Shown here piece by piece: positions 12,691 through 21,525 of a stretch of 64,000 nt of DNA (the stretch's first letter is position 1; every line of letters begins with the position of its first letter). The position numbers were made by a program, and so were the translations under genes. This DNA comes from Clostridium novyi NT. GTDB lineage: Bacteria; Bacillota; Clostridia; Clostridiales; Clostridiaceae. Below the pieces are notes generated by a model that saw only the letters and a list, made by a program, of their open reading frames with translations, did no database searches and had not been told where the DNA came from. The stretch lies in the NCBI RefSeq assembly GCF_000014125.1, contig NC_008593.1, forward strand, positions 1,922,001-1,986,000, in the 5' to 3' direction.

Positions 12691-13662
12691 CTACCCCCTA
12701 AGCATTTTTGCTGCATCTTTTGCAAAATAAGTAATTATTATATCCGCTCCTGCTCTTTTTATAGATATTAATGATTCTAAAATAGCACTTTCATTTAAAA
12801 GTCCTGCATCTACAGCATTTCTAACCATAGCATATTCTCCACTAACGTTGTAAGCGGCGATGGGCATATTAAAATTGTCCTTTACTTTTCTTAGTACATC
12901 CAAATATGGAAGTGCAGGTTTTACCATAACAATATCTGCTCCTTCTTCTATGTCTAGTGCTACTTCTCTCAATCCTTCATTTACATTAGCTGGATCCATT
13001 TGATATGACTTTCTATCACCAAAAGATGGCGCTGAATCTGCTGCATCTCTAAATGGACCGTAAAAAGCTGATGCATATTTTGCACTATAGGCCATTATTG
13101 GAATATTACAAAATCCTTCTTTATCAAGTGCTTCTCTTATAACTGCAACTCTTCCATCCATCATATCAGAAGGTGCTATCATATCTGCCCCTGCTTCTGC
13201 TTGACTTACTGCTATTTTTGCAAGATACTCTAATGTTTTATCATTATTTACATATCCATCTTCATCTAATATTCCACAATGACCATGAGATGTATATTCG
13301 CACATGCAAAGGTCAGTTATTACATACATATCTTTAAATTTACTTTTAATTTCTCTAGTTGCCTTTTGCACTATTCCATTGTGATCGTAAGCACCACAAC
13401 CAACTTCATCTTTTACATCTGGAATTCCAAATAACATTACAGATTTTATACCAAGACTTACAAGTTCCTTTATTTCTTCTTCTAACATGTCTATAGAAAG
13501 TTGATATTGTCCCTTTAATGATGATATTTCTTTTTTTATGTTATTTCCTTCAACTATAAATAAAGGATATACAAAATCATCTGTACTTAAAGTTGTTTCT
13601 CTAACTAAATCTCTTATTACTGTGTTAGCTCTAAGACGTCTAGGTCTTTTTAAAATCTTCAT
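12691..13662 (-). CDS. hemB: Porphobilinogen synthase (delta-aminolevulinate dehydratase)
   Basis: Condenses two 5-aminolevulinates to porphobilinogen. The 323 aa match the family. The metal-binding region [20 protein letters not shown] carries the Cys triad of zinc-type enzymes, and the substrate lysines lie in [18 protein letters not shown] and [12 protein letters not shown]. Start ATG with AAGGAG upstream. It lies between cobA/hemD (30 bp) and hemL (5 bp) in the operon. Confidence 0.96.
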   Translation of the reverse strand: MKILKRPRRLRANTVIRDLVRETTLSTDDFVYPLFIVEGNNIKKEISSLKGQYQLSIDMLEEEIKELVSLGIKSVMLFGIPDVKDEVGCGAYDHNGIVQKATREIKSKFKDMYVITDLCMCEYTSHGHCGILDEDGYVNNDKTLEYLAKIAVSQAEAGADMIAPSDMMDGRVAVIREALDKEGFCNIPIMAYSAKYASAFYGPFRDAADSAPSFGDRKSYQMDPANVNEGLREVALDIEEGADIVMVKPALPYLDVLRKVKDNFNMPIAAYNVSGEYAMVRNAVDAGLLNESAILESLISIKRAGADIIITYFAKDAAKMLRG

Positions 13663-13692
13663 AAAACCGCTCCTTACTTTTAACTATTCTAT

Positions 13693-15186
13693 TTATTTTT
13701 GAAGTACCTTTAAAATTCCATCTATTGTGTATTCTTCTGCTTCATTATAAACCTTAAGGTTAAAATCTTCTATAGTCCTTGAAGTTATAGGTCCTATTGA
13801 AACCAATTTTGTACCTTTTAATTTATCTATATTTTCTTTTCCTATAATATCTATAAAGTTTTTTACTGTAGATGAGCTTGTAAATGTTATATAGTCTATA
13901 GCATCACTATCTAAAAGATTTAATACATACTCTTTATTGTTTTGCATTTTTATAGTTTCATAAATTTTAACTTCTTTAACATTGCAAAGCTTACTTAATT
14001 CTTGAGTTAAATACTCTCTAGATTCCTTAGCTCTTGGTATTAATATTTTATCATCTTTACTCAAAATGTCCTTTAGGGATTCTACTATAGATTCTGCCAC
14101 AAATCTCTTTGGCACAATATCTGCAACAATTCCTTTATTTTTAAGTTCTTCAGAGGTTCCATTTCCAATTGATACAATTTTTAAGTTTCCAAGTTTTCTA
14201 CTATCAAAACCTAGTTTAAATAAATTTTCAAAAAATATATTAACCGCATTTCTACTAGTAAAAATTAAGTAACTATATTTTTCAATATTTTTTATTTCCT
14301 CTATAAGTTCATCACGTTCAAGTATTTCTTCTATTTTTATTGAAGGAATCTCTATTGGATTTCCTCCTAGTGAATCTATTTTATCCACAAGTGTACTACT
14401 TTGAGCTCTTGCCCTTGTTACAACAATGTTTTTTCCAAACAAAGGTTTTTTTTCAAAAAAGTTAAGTTCTTCTCGTAAAGATACAACTTCACCCACAACA
14501 ATAAGACTTGGAGATTCTATTTTTTCTTCTATTGCCTTTTCATATATATTTTCAAGAGTTCCAACTACAACTCTTTGCTTTGTTGTACTTGCCCAATTTA
14601 TTATAGCAACCTTAGTATTTATATCTTTTCCTTCTTTAATTAAAGATGTACATATATTTTGTAGATTAGAAATACCCATCAAAAATACTAATGTTCCTTC
14701 TAGTGAAGCTATTGATTTCCAATTAAGTTCTTTATTTTCTTCTTTTAAATGTCCAGTTATAACATGAAATGAAGATGCGTAGTCCCTATGAGTTATTGGT
14801 ATTCCTGCATAGCAAAGTCCACCTATTGCTGAAGTAATTCCCGGTACAACCTCAAAATCAACTCCATTTTTCTTTAGGTATTCTCCTTCTTCTCCTCCTC
14901 TACCAAAGACATAAGGATCTCCACCTTTTAATCTTGTAACAATTTTTCCTTCTTTAGCCTTATCCACTATAATATCATTAATCTCATCTTGAGTTTTTGT
15001 ATGATTACTAGATTTCTTACCCACATATATAAATTCACAATTTTCTTTAGCATTTTTTAAAAGTCTAACGTTTGCTAGTCTATCATATACAATAACATCA
15101 GCCTTTTTTATACATTCCATTCCCTTTAAAGTTATAAGTTTATAATCTCCAGGACCAGCACCAACTAAAAATACTTTTCCACTCAT
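13693..15186 (-). CDS. cobA-hemD: Fused uroporphyrinogen-III C-methyltransferase / uroporphyrinogen-III synthase
   Basis: A bifunctional 497-aa protein. Residues 1 to about 240 are a SUMT methyltransferase (VFLVGAGPGDYKLITLKG, then RLKGGDPYVFGRGGEE and GITSAIGG). It makes precorrin-2 from uroporphyrinogen III. Residues about 250-497 are a HemD-type synthase (IVVTRARAQ, then YLIFTSRNAV, IPRAKESREYL and ITFTSSSTV), which closes and inverts the tetrapyrrole ring. The fusion commits uroporphyrinogen III to siroheme/cobalamin-type products. Start ATG is 1 nt after the hemC stop, with GGAGAT upstream. The fusion is known from Clostridium relatives. Confidence 0.95.
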   Translation of the reverse strand: MSGKVFLVGAGPGDYKLITLKGMECIKKADVIVYDRLANVRLLKNAKENCEFIYVGKKSSNHTKTQDEINDIIVDKAKEGKIVTRLKGGDPYVFGRGGEEGEYLKKNGVDFEVVPGITSAIGGLCYAGIPITHRDYASSFHVITGHLKEENKELNWKSIASLEGTLVFLMGISNLQNICTSLIKEGKDINTKVAIINWASTTKQRVVVGTLENIYEKAIEEKIESPSLIVVGEVVSLREELNFFEKKPLFGKNIVVTRARAQSSTLVDKIDSLGGNPIEIPSIKIEEILERDELIEEIKNIEKYSYLIFTSRNAVNIFFENLFKLGFDSRKLGNLKIVSIGNGTSEELKNKGIVADIVPKRFVAESIVESLKDILSKDDKILIPRAKESREYLTQELSKLCNVKEVKIYETIKMQNNKEYVLNLLDSDAIDYITFTSSSTVKNFIDIIGKENIDKLKGTKLVSIGPITSRTIEDFNLKVYNEAEEYTIDGILKVLQK

Positions 15187-15187
15187 A

Positions 15188-16090
15188 TTAATTTATCTCC
15201 TTCAGTACAATTTCTGCAAGTTCATATCCTATTTTTTCTGCATCCTCAATCTTTCCACCTAAAGACTTTCTTATAATTTTAGAACCATCTTCTTTTCCCA
15301 AAAGCCCTGTAAGTTCTACATTGTCTTTATTTATATTGCATATTGCTCCAATGGGAACATGACATCCTCCATTTACCCCTTTTAAAAATGCTCTTTCAGC
15401 TACTGCTTGAATTGAGGAATTTTTATCTTCTATAGACTTTAAAATTTCTTCTAAATCTTCTCTATCTTTTCTTATCTCTAAAGCTAATATTCCTTGTGCT
15501 GGAGAAGGTAACATTATATCTTCATTTAAATAAAAAATATTATAGTCTAGTTTCTCTTGTATATTTAATCTTTTTATACCTGCCGAAGCTAAAACTACTC
15601 CATGTAAATTTTCCATTTCTATTTTATTTATTCTAGTTTCAACATTTCCTCTTATAGGCACTATGTTTAAATCATCTCTATACTGTAAAAGTTGATACTT
15701 TCTTCTCTTACTACCTGTCCCTATTTTTGCGTTCATAGGTAACTCATCTATAGAATTATACTTTTTGTTCAAAATTAAAACATCTCTATAGTCTTCTCTT
15801 TTAGGAACATATGAAAATTTTAATTCCTCTGGCATTTCTGTGGACATATCCTTCATACTGTGAACTGCCATATCAATATCACCACTTATTAACTGTTCCT
15901 CTATTTCCTTTACGAATAATCCCTTGTCACCAATTTTATCCAGAGCTATATGTTGAATTCTATCCCCTTTTGTGGATATTATTTTTACTTCAAATTGTAT
16001 TTGTGGATATTTTTGTTTAATTTTATCTATAACCCAATTAGTCTGAGTAAGAGCAAGCTTGCTTCCTCTAGAACCTACTACTATTTTCAT
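15188..16090 (-). CDS. hemC: Hydroxymethylbilane synthase (porphobilinogen deaminase)
   Basis: Polymerises four porphobilinogens into hydroxymethylbilane. Family blocks are VVGSRGSKLALTQTNWV, the substrate-binding AVHSMKDMSTEMP, GTGSKRRKYQL, IRGNVETRI and the dipyrromethane-attachment Cys in GVNGGCHVPIGA. An in-frame ATG lies 12 bases upstream (16102), but GGAGGG sits between the two ATGs and serves the second one. I therefore place the start at 16090, giving 300 aa and the usual N-terminus. It follows sirC by 39 bp. Confidence 0.95.
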   Translation of the reverse strand: MKIVVGSRGSKLALTQTNWVIDKIKQKYPQIQFEVKIISTKGDRIQHIALDKIGDKGLFVKEIEEQLISGDIDMAVHSMKDMSTEMPEELKFSYVPKREDYRDVLILNKKYNSIDELPMNAKIGTGSKRRKYQLLQYRDDLNIVPIRGNVETRINKIEMENLHGVVLASAGIKRLNIQEKLDYNIFYLNEDIMLPSPAQGILALEIRKDREDLEEILKSIEDKNSSIQAVAERAFLKGVNGGCHVPIGAICNINKDNVELTGLLGKEDGSKIIRKSLGGKIEDAEKIGYELAEIVLKEIN

Positions 16091-16129
16091 AATACCCTCC
16101 ATGAATATTAATTTTTATTTGCTAATACT

Positions 16130-16726
16130 TTACTTATTATTCTCTATAAACTCTTTAAGCTTATCTATATTCATATCTATTATTGATTTTAACATTTGTC
16201 TTTTTTCTTCATCATTAAATTTTTGTAATATAATATTCCTAGCTTCTCCTAAAAGAAATATATATTCTTCATATTCATCTGTATATTTTTCTTCTAACTC
16301 TTTTCTTATTTTAGAAGCTAACATAGGACTTTTTCCCATGGTAGATACAGAAATTACAAGGTCACCACGTTTTATAGATGATGGCACTATAAAATCCGAC
16401 TCTTTTATATTATCAACTATATTGCAAAGAATGTTTTTATTCCTACAATAATTACTTATTTCCTTATTTATATTCTTATCTGATGTAGCTCCAATTACTA
16501 AATAAGCATCTTCAATATATGTACTTTTAAAATAGTCTTCTATTATTTTTAATTTATCATTAAATTTAATTTTTAAACTATCGAACTTTTCTAATATATT
16601 AGGAGAAATAACTGTAACATATGCTCCAAACTCTAGTAGTTTTTTAGTTTTTCTAAAGGATACATTTCCTCCACCTATTACAACAATCTTTTTATTATCT
16701 ATACTTATCATTAAAGGATAATACAT
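16130..16726 (-). CDS. sirC: Precorrin-2 dehydrogenase (siroheme synthase N-terminal type)
   Basis: NAD-dependent oxidation of precorrin-2 to sirohydrochlorin, the last step before iron insertion to siroheme. The 198 aa correspond to the N-terminal half of CysG or to Met8. They begin MYYPLMISIDNKKIVVIGGG, followed by NVSFRKTKKLLEFGAYVTVISPN and the conserved GDLVISVSTMGKSPMLASKIRKELEE. No separate chelatase gene is visible, so this protein may also insert iron, as Met8 does; that is inference. Ribosome binding site AAGGGTG, 14 bp after hemA. Confidence 0.9.
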   Translation of the reverse strand: MYYPLMISIDNKKIVVIGGGNVSFRKTKKLLEFGAYVTVISPNILEKFDSLKIKFNDKLKIIEDYFKSTYIEDAYLVIGATSDKNINKEISNYCRNKNILCNIVDNIKESDFIVPSSIKRGDLVISVSTMGKSPMLASKIRKELEEKYTDEYEEYIFLLGEARNIILQKFNDEEKRQMLKSIIDMNIDKLKEFIENNK

Positions 16727-16740
16727 AACTAAACACCCTT

Positions 16741-17976
16741 TTAAAATTTAAATAATTCATTTACGCTTTTTATATATTTATTTATCTCATCTTCATCTTT
16801 TAGCTCTTTAAGATTTAAAATAGGCTCTTTAACAACTTTTTTCAAAGCTCCAAATAGCATTTTTTCTAATATTTCCTTATCTCTTTCATTTAAATCAATT
16901 TTTTTAGTTATATACCCTAAGTATTCATCTTTTATATCCCTGCATCTATTATTCAAATCTTTTATAGTATTATCTACTTTTAAAGACTTCATCCACTGAT
17001 TAAACTCATTAACATATGAATCAATACTATCTTTAGCAATCAAAGATAGTTCTTCTCTTTTAATCTTGTTACTATCTGAAATGTTTTTAAAATCATCAAC
17101 ATCATACAAATGAATATTTTCTATATCTCCAGCACTTTTTTCTACATCTCTTGGAAGGGCTAAATCCATAATATATAATTCTTGCTTTATATTTTGTAAT
17201 TGTTCCTTTTTAATAATTAAATGAGGTGCAGCTGTTGCTGTTATTAATATATCTACATTATCTAAAATCTCATATTTTTTTTCATAATCTATAAGTTTTA
17301 TTTTAGGAAACTCTTTTAATAAATCAATAACATTGTTATAAGTTCTATTAGCAACAAATATCTCCTCTAATTCTTCATTAATTAAATGCTTTAGAGCAAG
17401 TCTTCCCATATCTCCTGCTCCTATTATGCATGCTTTTTTGCCTTTTAATGTTCCAATATTTTTTTCTAATAGTTTTATTGCAATATAAACCATAGATATT
17501 GGAGTTTCAGAAATTTTCAATTCACTTTTTATCTTTTTAGCCGAAGTTATAGCTTCTCTAAAAAGTTTATTAAGCACTTTTCTACTAAATTTATTTTCCA
17601 TAGAATACCTTAATGCTTCTTTTACTTGTCCCAAAATTTGATCTTCTCCTAGAATCATAGAATCTAATCCTGCAGAAACATTGTATATATGGGAAACGGC
17701 TTCTTTATCTTTTTTTATAAAAATATATTCATTTACACTTTCAACATTAAAAAAGATTTTATAAAAATTTACTACTTCATTTATGTGACTATCTATTTCA
17801 TCACTACATATATATATTTCACTTCTATTACAAGTAGATACTATTATTATTTCACTTATTCCTTTTTTAATTAAATAAGTACAAGCTTTATATTTTTGTG
17901 ATTTTGAAAATGATACTTTTTCTCTTATATCTATAGGGGTGTTATTATAATTTATTCCGATTACAGCTAAATTCAT
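16741..17976 (-). CDS. hemA: Glutamyl-tRNA reductase
   Basis: Reduces glutamyl-tRNA to glutamate-1-semialdehyde, the committed step of tetrapyrrole synthesis. Conserved blocks: AVIGINYNNTPIDIREK, the catalytic Cys in VSTCNRSEIYI, AGLDSMILGEDQILGQVK, the NADPH fold KKACIIGAGDMGRLALKHL and ATAAPHLII. The ORF extends 8 codons further up to a TTG, but AAAGGAGGGTATT lies just before the ATG at 17976. This is chosen as start (411 aa). First gene of the operon, with an extended -10 promoter just upstream. Confidence 0.96.
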   Translation of the reverse strand: MNLAVIGINYNNTPIDIREKVSFSKSQKYKACTYLIKKGISEIIIVSTCNRSEIYICSDEIDSHINEVVNFYKIFFNVESVNEYIFIKKDKEAVSHIYNVSAGLDSMILGEDQILGQVKEALRYSMENKFSRKVLNKLFREAITSAKKIKSELKISETPISMVYIAIKLLEKNIGTLKGKKACIIGAGDMGRLALKHLINEELEEIFVANRTYNNVIDLLKEFPKIKLIDYEKKYEILDNVDILITATAAPHLIIKKEQLQNIKQELYIMDLALPRDVEKSAGDIENIHLYDVDDFKNISDSNKIKREELSLIAKDSIDSYVNEFNQWMKSLKVDNTIKDLNNRCRDIKDEYLGYITKKIDLNERDKEILEKMLFGALKKVVKEPILNLKELKDEDEINKYIKSVNELFKF

Positions 17977-18007
17977 AATACCCTCCTTTCTACTACTCAA
18001 TTTTAGT

Positions 18008-18016
18008 ATTATACCA
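18008..18016 (-). promoter_or_regulatory. Extended -10 promoter of the hemA operon
   Basis: The minus strand reads TGGTATAAT, an extended -10 with TGn, 32 bases before the hemA ATG. No good -35 is seen, which is normal for extended -10 promoters. Confidence 0.6.
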
Positions 18017-18044
18017 CAATATAATATTATTTACTTATTTAACG

Positions 18045-18078
18045 CAAATTAAAGTCGTATGATTTCATACATACGACT
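18045..18078 (-). terminator. Terminator between the 18089 reductase gene and hemA
   Basis: Arms AGTCGTATG and CATACGACT (18078-18070 and 18061-18053 on the minus strand) with an 8-nt loop, then TTAATTTG. The T-tract is modest, so some read-through into hemA is possible. Confidence 0.65.
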
Positions 18079-18088
18079 ATCTTTTATA

Positions 18089-19003
18089 TTATTTATTTAA
18101 TATTTCTTCTTTTCTTTTTATGATTTCATCACTTAATAAAGCTTTTTCAACCTTATCAAATCCTATTCTATCAATCATTATTCCAAATCTTTCTCCTAGA
18201 ATTCCATTTTCTTTAAAATAAAGTATGGCTTTTTCTATAAAATCCATTGCCTCTTCTTTATTAAATATTTTATCTACTAAGTATCCAGCCTTAGGATACT
18301 TACCCCATCTTCCACCTAGATAAATTTTCATTCCTTCCTGATTTGTTTCCATAGCATTAAAATAACAATTTTCTATACACTTTCCACAGTTAATGCATTT
18401 TTCTCTATCTATAACTACTTTATTATCTTCTTTATATGCTGCTTTCATTCTACACTTTTCTATAACTCCACATTTTCCACAGCTTTTACACTTGTCCAAG
18501 TTTAATTCTGGTTTTCTTTGAGCCATAATACCAACATCATTTAAGTTAGGTTTTACACAGTTATTAGGACATCCTCCTACTGCTATTTTAAATTTATGAG
18601 GTAATGATACATCATACCAACCTAAATAAAATCTATCATGAATTTTTTTATTTAATTCTTGTGTATCCATTAAACCATAATTACATACAGTTCCTTTGCA
18701 TGAAACAACAGGTCTTACTCTTTTTCCAGTACCACCAGAATACATTCCATACTCTTGTAGTTCTCTCTTTACATTTTCTATATCTTCATACTTAATTCCT
18801 GGTATCTCAATAGTCAATCTAGTAGTAAAACTCATTTTACTTTCTCCATACTTTTCAGCTATATCTGAAACTTTTCTGATTTTTTCTGGAGTCATTGTTC
18901 CGTTAATTGTTATAACTCTACATGCAAAATGTTCTTTATCCCTTTGTAGTATGAATCCTTGTCCTTTTAGTTCTGCTATCTCACTCTGACTAATTTTAGT
19001 CAT
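18089..19003 (-). CDS. Second siroheme-type sulfite/nitrite reductase-like protein with ferredoxin domain
   Basis: AsrC-like but distinct from the asrABC copy. It has an N-terminal ferredoxin-like half (MSFTTRLTIEIPGI), then siroheme/4Fe-4S cysteines in SCKGTVCNYG (CX5C) and GGCPNNCVKP (CX3C). Two ferredoxin motifs follow. The first, CKSCGKCGVIEKC, has five residues before the last Cys instead of three; the second, CINCGKCIENC, is normal. An in-frame start at 19033 lacks a site; GGAGGG stands before the ATG at 19003, giving 304 aa. It lies just upstream of the siroheme operon and in the same direction. The substrate could be sulfite or nitrite. No dedicated electron-transfer subunits adjoin it. 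Confidence 0.85.
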   Translation of the reverse strand: MTKISQSEIAELKGQGFILQRDKEHFACRVITINGTMTPEKIRKVSDIAEKYGESKMSFTTRLTIEIPGIKYEDIENVKRELQEYGMYSGGTGKRVRPVVSCKGTVCNYGLMDTQELNKKIHDRFYLGWYDVSLPHKFKIAVGGCPNNCVKPNLNDVGIMAQRKPELNLDKCKSCGKCGVIEKCRMKAAYKEDNKVVIDREKCINCGKCIENCYFNAMETNQEGMKIYLGGRWGKYPKAGYLVDKIFNKEEAMDFIEKAILYFKENGILGERFGIMIDRIGFDKVEKALLSDEIIKRKEEILNK

Positions 19004-19189
19004 AATATTCCCTCCAATTATAATCGTCTTCAATAAAGTTATATTTTAATAATATTACTATTAACATATAAAATCCAATTAAAATTTTTCATAGTTCCAT
19101 AATAAAAACTTATAGTAAAGTTACTTATTATAACAATCTTTTAAATAAGTCACCGTTATAAATAAATTTTAAATAAAAGAGCAAAACAA

Positions 19190-19239
19190 GAACCATATGC
19201 ATTATAAATTAAAATTTCTTTATAAAACACATGGCTCCA
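19190..19239 (-). terminator. Weak hairpin after the NhaC-like gene
   Basis: On the minus strand GAGCCATGTG pairs with GCATATGGTTC with wobbles over a long loop, then TTGTTTTG. A candidate terminator only. Confidence 0.35.
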
Positions 19240-19255
19240 TACTAATTATAATCTA

Positions 19256-20560
19256 CTATAAAACTAATGCAGCTATTGTCCCTCCAATAATTAGTGCAAT
19301 ATTATAGTGAAGGAATGTTGGTACACAAGTATCCCATATATGATTGTGTTGTCCATCGGCATTTAGCCCTGATGTTGGTCCAAGAGTACTATCTGACGCT
19401 GGTGAACCTGCATCCCCTAACGCTCCTGCTACTCCAATTAATGCTATTATGCCAAGAATACTAAATCCAAGCTTTTGTGCTAAAGGTACATATATGGCTG
19501 CTAAAATAGGTATAGTTCCAAAAGAAGTTCCAATTCCTAATGTTACTAAAAGGCCTACTAAAAGCATTAATAATGCTCCAAACAGCTTGCTTCCTCCAAG
19601 CCCCATAGCTACTAATTGTACTAAAGAATCTACAGCTCCAGTTTGTCTAAGAACATTTCCGTATCCACTAGAAACAAGCATAACAAAAGCAATTAATCCC
19701 ATCATCTTTATACTTTCACTCATAAATTCATCTACTTCATTCCACTTTATAGTACCTGTTATAATCATAAATATAATTCCTGATAATGCTCCTAAAGGTA
19801 ATGATTTAGTTATGACTTGTACTCCAAATGCAATTACAGCTCCAATTAAAGCAAGATAATGAGTTTTATTCATTTTTAAATCTTCATTAGAATTGTTAAA
19901 CCCATCTATATTTATTTCTTTATATTCTCTTGGCTTTCTATAACTTATAAATACTGCAAACAAAAGTCCTAATATCATAAATAGTCCTGGAATTAATAAT
20001 GCCTTCCACACCATGTTAGTTGTTATAATAGCTCCATTAGCGGTCATTTCATCTCTTATTAAATTATGATACGCAAGTCCAAATCCAACTGGTATAGTTA
20101 CATATGGAAACTCAAGACCAAAAGTTAATGCACATGCTACTGCTCTTCTATCTATTTTTAACTTATTCATAAGTCCTAATAGTGAAGGAACTATTATCGG
20201 TATAAATGCTATATGAATTGGTATAAGATTTTGTGAAAAACAAGAAAAAGCTGCTACTAATAAAATAAACAATATTTTTCTTTCTTTAACCCCTGTAGAT
20301 ATTTTATTACATAGTATTTTAGCAAGTCCTGTTTTACTTATAGCAACTGCAAGTAATCCAAGTAAAATATAACTTAACGCTGTTTCAGCATTTCCCCCCA
20401 TACCGTCTATAAGTATGCTCATAGTATGAGTTAAAGGTAACCTTGCAGAAATGCCTGCTACTATTGCTGCAATTAATATTGATAAAATAACATTTAAATT
20501 TAAAAGACTTAATACTATCATTATTATTACCGAAATTACAACAGGATTAATTAATACCAT
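19256..20560 (-). CDS. Na+/H+ antiporter family (NhaC-like) membrane protein
   Basis: A 434-aa polytopic membrane protein with about 11-12 hydrophobic segments and a short Lys/Glu-rich cytoplasmic loop near residue 220. Family blocks include GMGGNAETALSYILLGLLAVAIS near the start, GLGIGTSFGTIPILAAIYVPL and the loop DAGSPASDSTLGPTSGLNADGQHNHIWDTCVPTFLH. These fit the NhaC/YuiF-type superfamily, which exchanges Na+ for H+ or moves organic acids or amino acids. The substrate is not certain from sequence. Start ATG with AGAGGGGGG upstream. Single gene. Confidence 0.82.
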   Translation of the reverse strand: MVLINPVVISVIIMIVLSLLNLNVILSILIAAIVAGISARLPLTHTMSILIDGMGGNAETALSYILLGLLAVAISKTGLAKILCNKISTGVKERKILFILLVAAFSCFSQNLIPIHIAFIPIIVPSLLGLMNKLKIDRRAVACALTFGLEFPYVTIPVGFGLAYHNLIRDEMTANGAIITTNMVWKALLIPGLFMILGLLFAVFISYRKPREYKEINIDGFNNSNEDLKMNKTHYLALIGAVIAFGVQVITKSLPLGALSGIIFMIITGTIKWNEVDEFMSESIKMMGLIAFVMLVSSGYGNVLRQTGAVDSLVQLVAMGLGGSKLFGALLMLLVGLLVTLGIGTSFGTIPILAAIYVPLAQKLGFSILGIIALIGVAGALGDAGSPASDSTLGPTSGLNADGQHNHIWDTCVPTFLHYNIALIIGGTIAALVL

Positions 20561-20803
20561 ATTTATGACCCCCCTCTAATTCATAATTTTAAAATTAAAA
20601 TATTTAATATTTCTCAACTAATATACCTAATTTAAAATTTATTATTATAATTGTTCTCTCTTCTATACATTTTATTATTTTAGCATATTAAAGTGCTAAA
20701 GTAAATAATGTTTTTAAATTTGTATTACTACTTTGTATCCTATTTCTTATTATTTTAATAAACTGATATTAATATTGATTTAATTATAAGGAGAGATCTT
20801 ATT

Positions 20804-21256
20804 TTGAGTAATTTTAATCCCGAAAAACTATATGTGGAATTTGAAAATAACATAACCTATACATCACCTATTATTCCTAGACTATATACTTTAACACATT
20901 CAGATGAAACTGGTGATTTATTTTTGTATATAGGACAGAACTATAATCTTAACAAAATTACCTCTTTCAGAGATGAGGTTTTAGCTAGATGGATAAAATT
21001 AAATGGAAAATACGTATTAAGTGTAGACTTGTATGTTGGTGGATCAGAATTTGATTTTATTAATCAATCCAAACGATATGACATATTTAATAAAGAACTA
21101 CCTTTAGCTTTAAAAGCTATCATATATGGAGATAATCAACTATTTAAAACTTATCCTGAATTAAATAATTCTGAAATAATAGTTACATTTCATTCCATAT
21201 ATCCAGTATTTAATTCTAGGAGTTCCTGGGGATATATCAATGATTATAGATCTTAA
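20804..21256 (+). CDS. Staygreen (SGR)-family protein
   Basis: A 150-aa protein of the Staygreen family, recognised from FNPEKLYVEF, IPRLYTLTHSDETGDLFLYIG, FRDEVLARWIK, RYDIFNKELPLALKAIIYGD and FHSIYPVFNSRSSWGY. In plants SGR removes magnesium from chlorophyll a, and some bacterial homologs have Mg-dechelatase activity in vitro. The role in a non-photosynthetic anaerobe is unknown; a tetrapyrrole or other metal-chelate substrate is a reasonable idea given the siroheme genes 3 kb away. The start is TTG at 20804 behind AAGGAGAG. Single gene, divergent from the antiporter. Confidence 0.85.
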   Translation: MSNFNPEKLYVEFENNITYTSPIIPRLYTLTHSDETGDLFLYIGQNYNLNKITSFRDEVLARWIKLNGKYVLSVDLYVGGSEFDFINQSKRYDIFNKELPLALKAIIYGDNQLFKTYPELNNSEIIVTFHSIYPVFNSRSSWGYINDYRS

Positions 21257-21325
21257 TTTTAGTATTCGATAATATTCGATATATAATCCTTCTTTATGTA
21301 ATTTAAAGATTTTAAATAATTTTCC

Positions 21326-21354
21326 TTGACATTCTTTTTTTAATATTATATTAT
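21326..21354 (+). promoter_or_regulatory. Strong promoter, probably the original pheA promoter
   Basis: TTGACA (21326-21331), 17-bp spacer, TATTAT (21349-21354). With the IS element and one target copy removed, this lies about 215 bp before the pheA ATG. An untranslated leader with one terminator-like hairpin would lie between them. The IS now separates the promoter from the gene. Confidence 0.7.
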
Positions 21355-21464
21355 TTAATTAAAGAATTATTAAAAGTCACACAATGTGTTTTTGCCAAAT
21401 AAAACATATTGGATAATTTTGAATCATCCCCCTGATACAAACTTACAAACTTACAAACACAAAG

Positions 21465-21485
21465 AAACCACCTAAAGGGTGGTTT
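21465..21485. repeat. Target-site duplication, left copy (palindromic terminator)
   Basis: A 21-bp sequence with arms AAACCACC and GGTGGTTT that is identical to 23098-23118 and directly abuts the IS end. It is a hairpin-forming target; the right copy keeps the T-tract. Confidence 0.9.
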
Positions 21486-21496
21486 CAGATTGTTCA

Positions 21497-21523
21497 AAAA
21501 GCCCCCAACAATTGGGGGCTTTT
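21497..21523. terminator. Terminator hairpin inside the left IS end
   Basis: Arms AAAAGCCCCCAA and TTGGGGGCTTTT form a strong stem just past the transposase stop. It can stop transcription leaving or entering the element from either side. Confidence 0.85.
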
Positions 21524-21525
21524 GT

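Noticed and set aside
21440..21465. Short tandem repeat ACAAACTT before the IS
   Set aside because: Only two to three imperfect units in AT-rich leader; too short to call a repeat feature.
21465..21485. T-box riboswitch, because AAAGGGTGG resembles part of the T-box sequence
   Set aside because: The conserved T-box continuation (NACCGCG) is absent, no stem I features were recognised, and the element is a simple palindrome duplicated by the IS.
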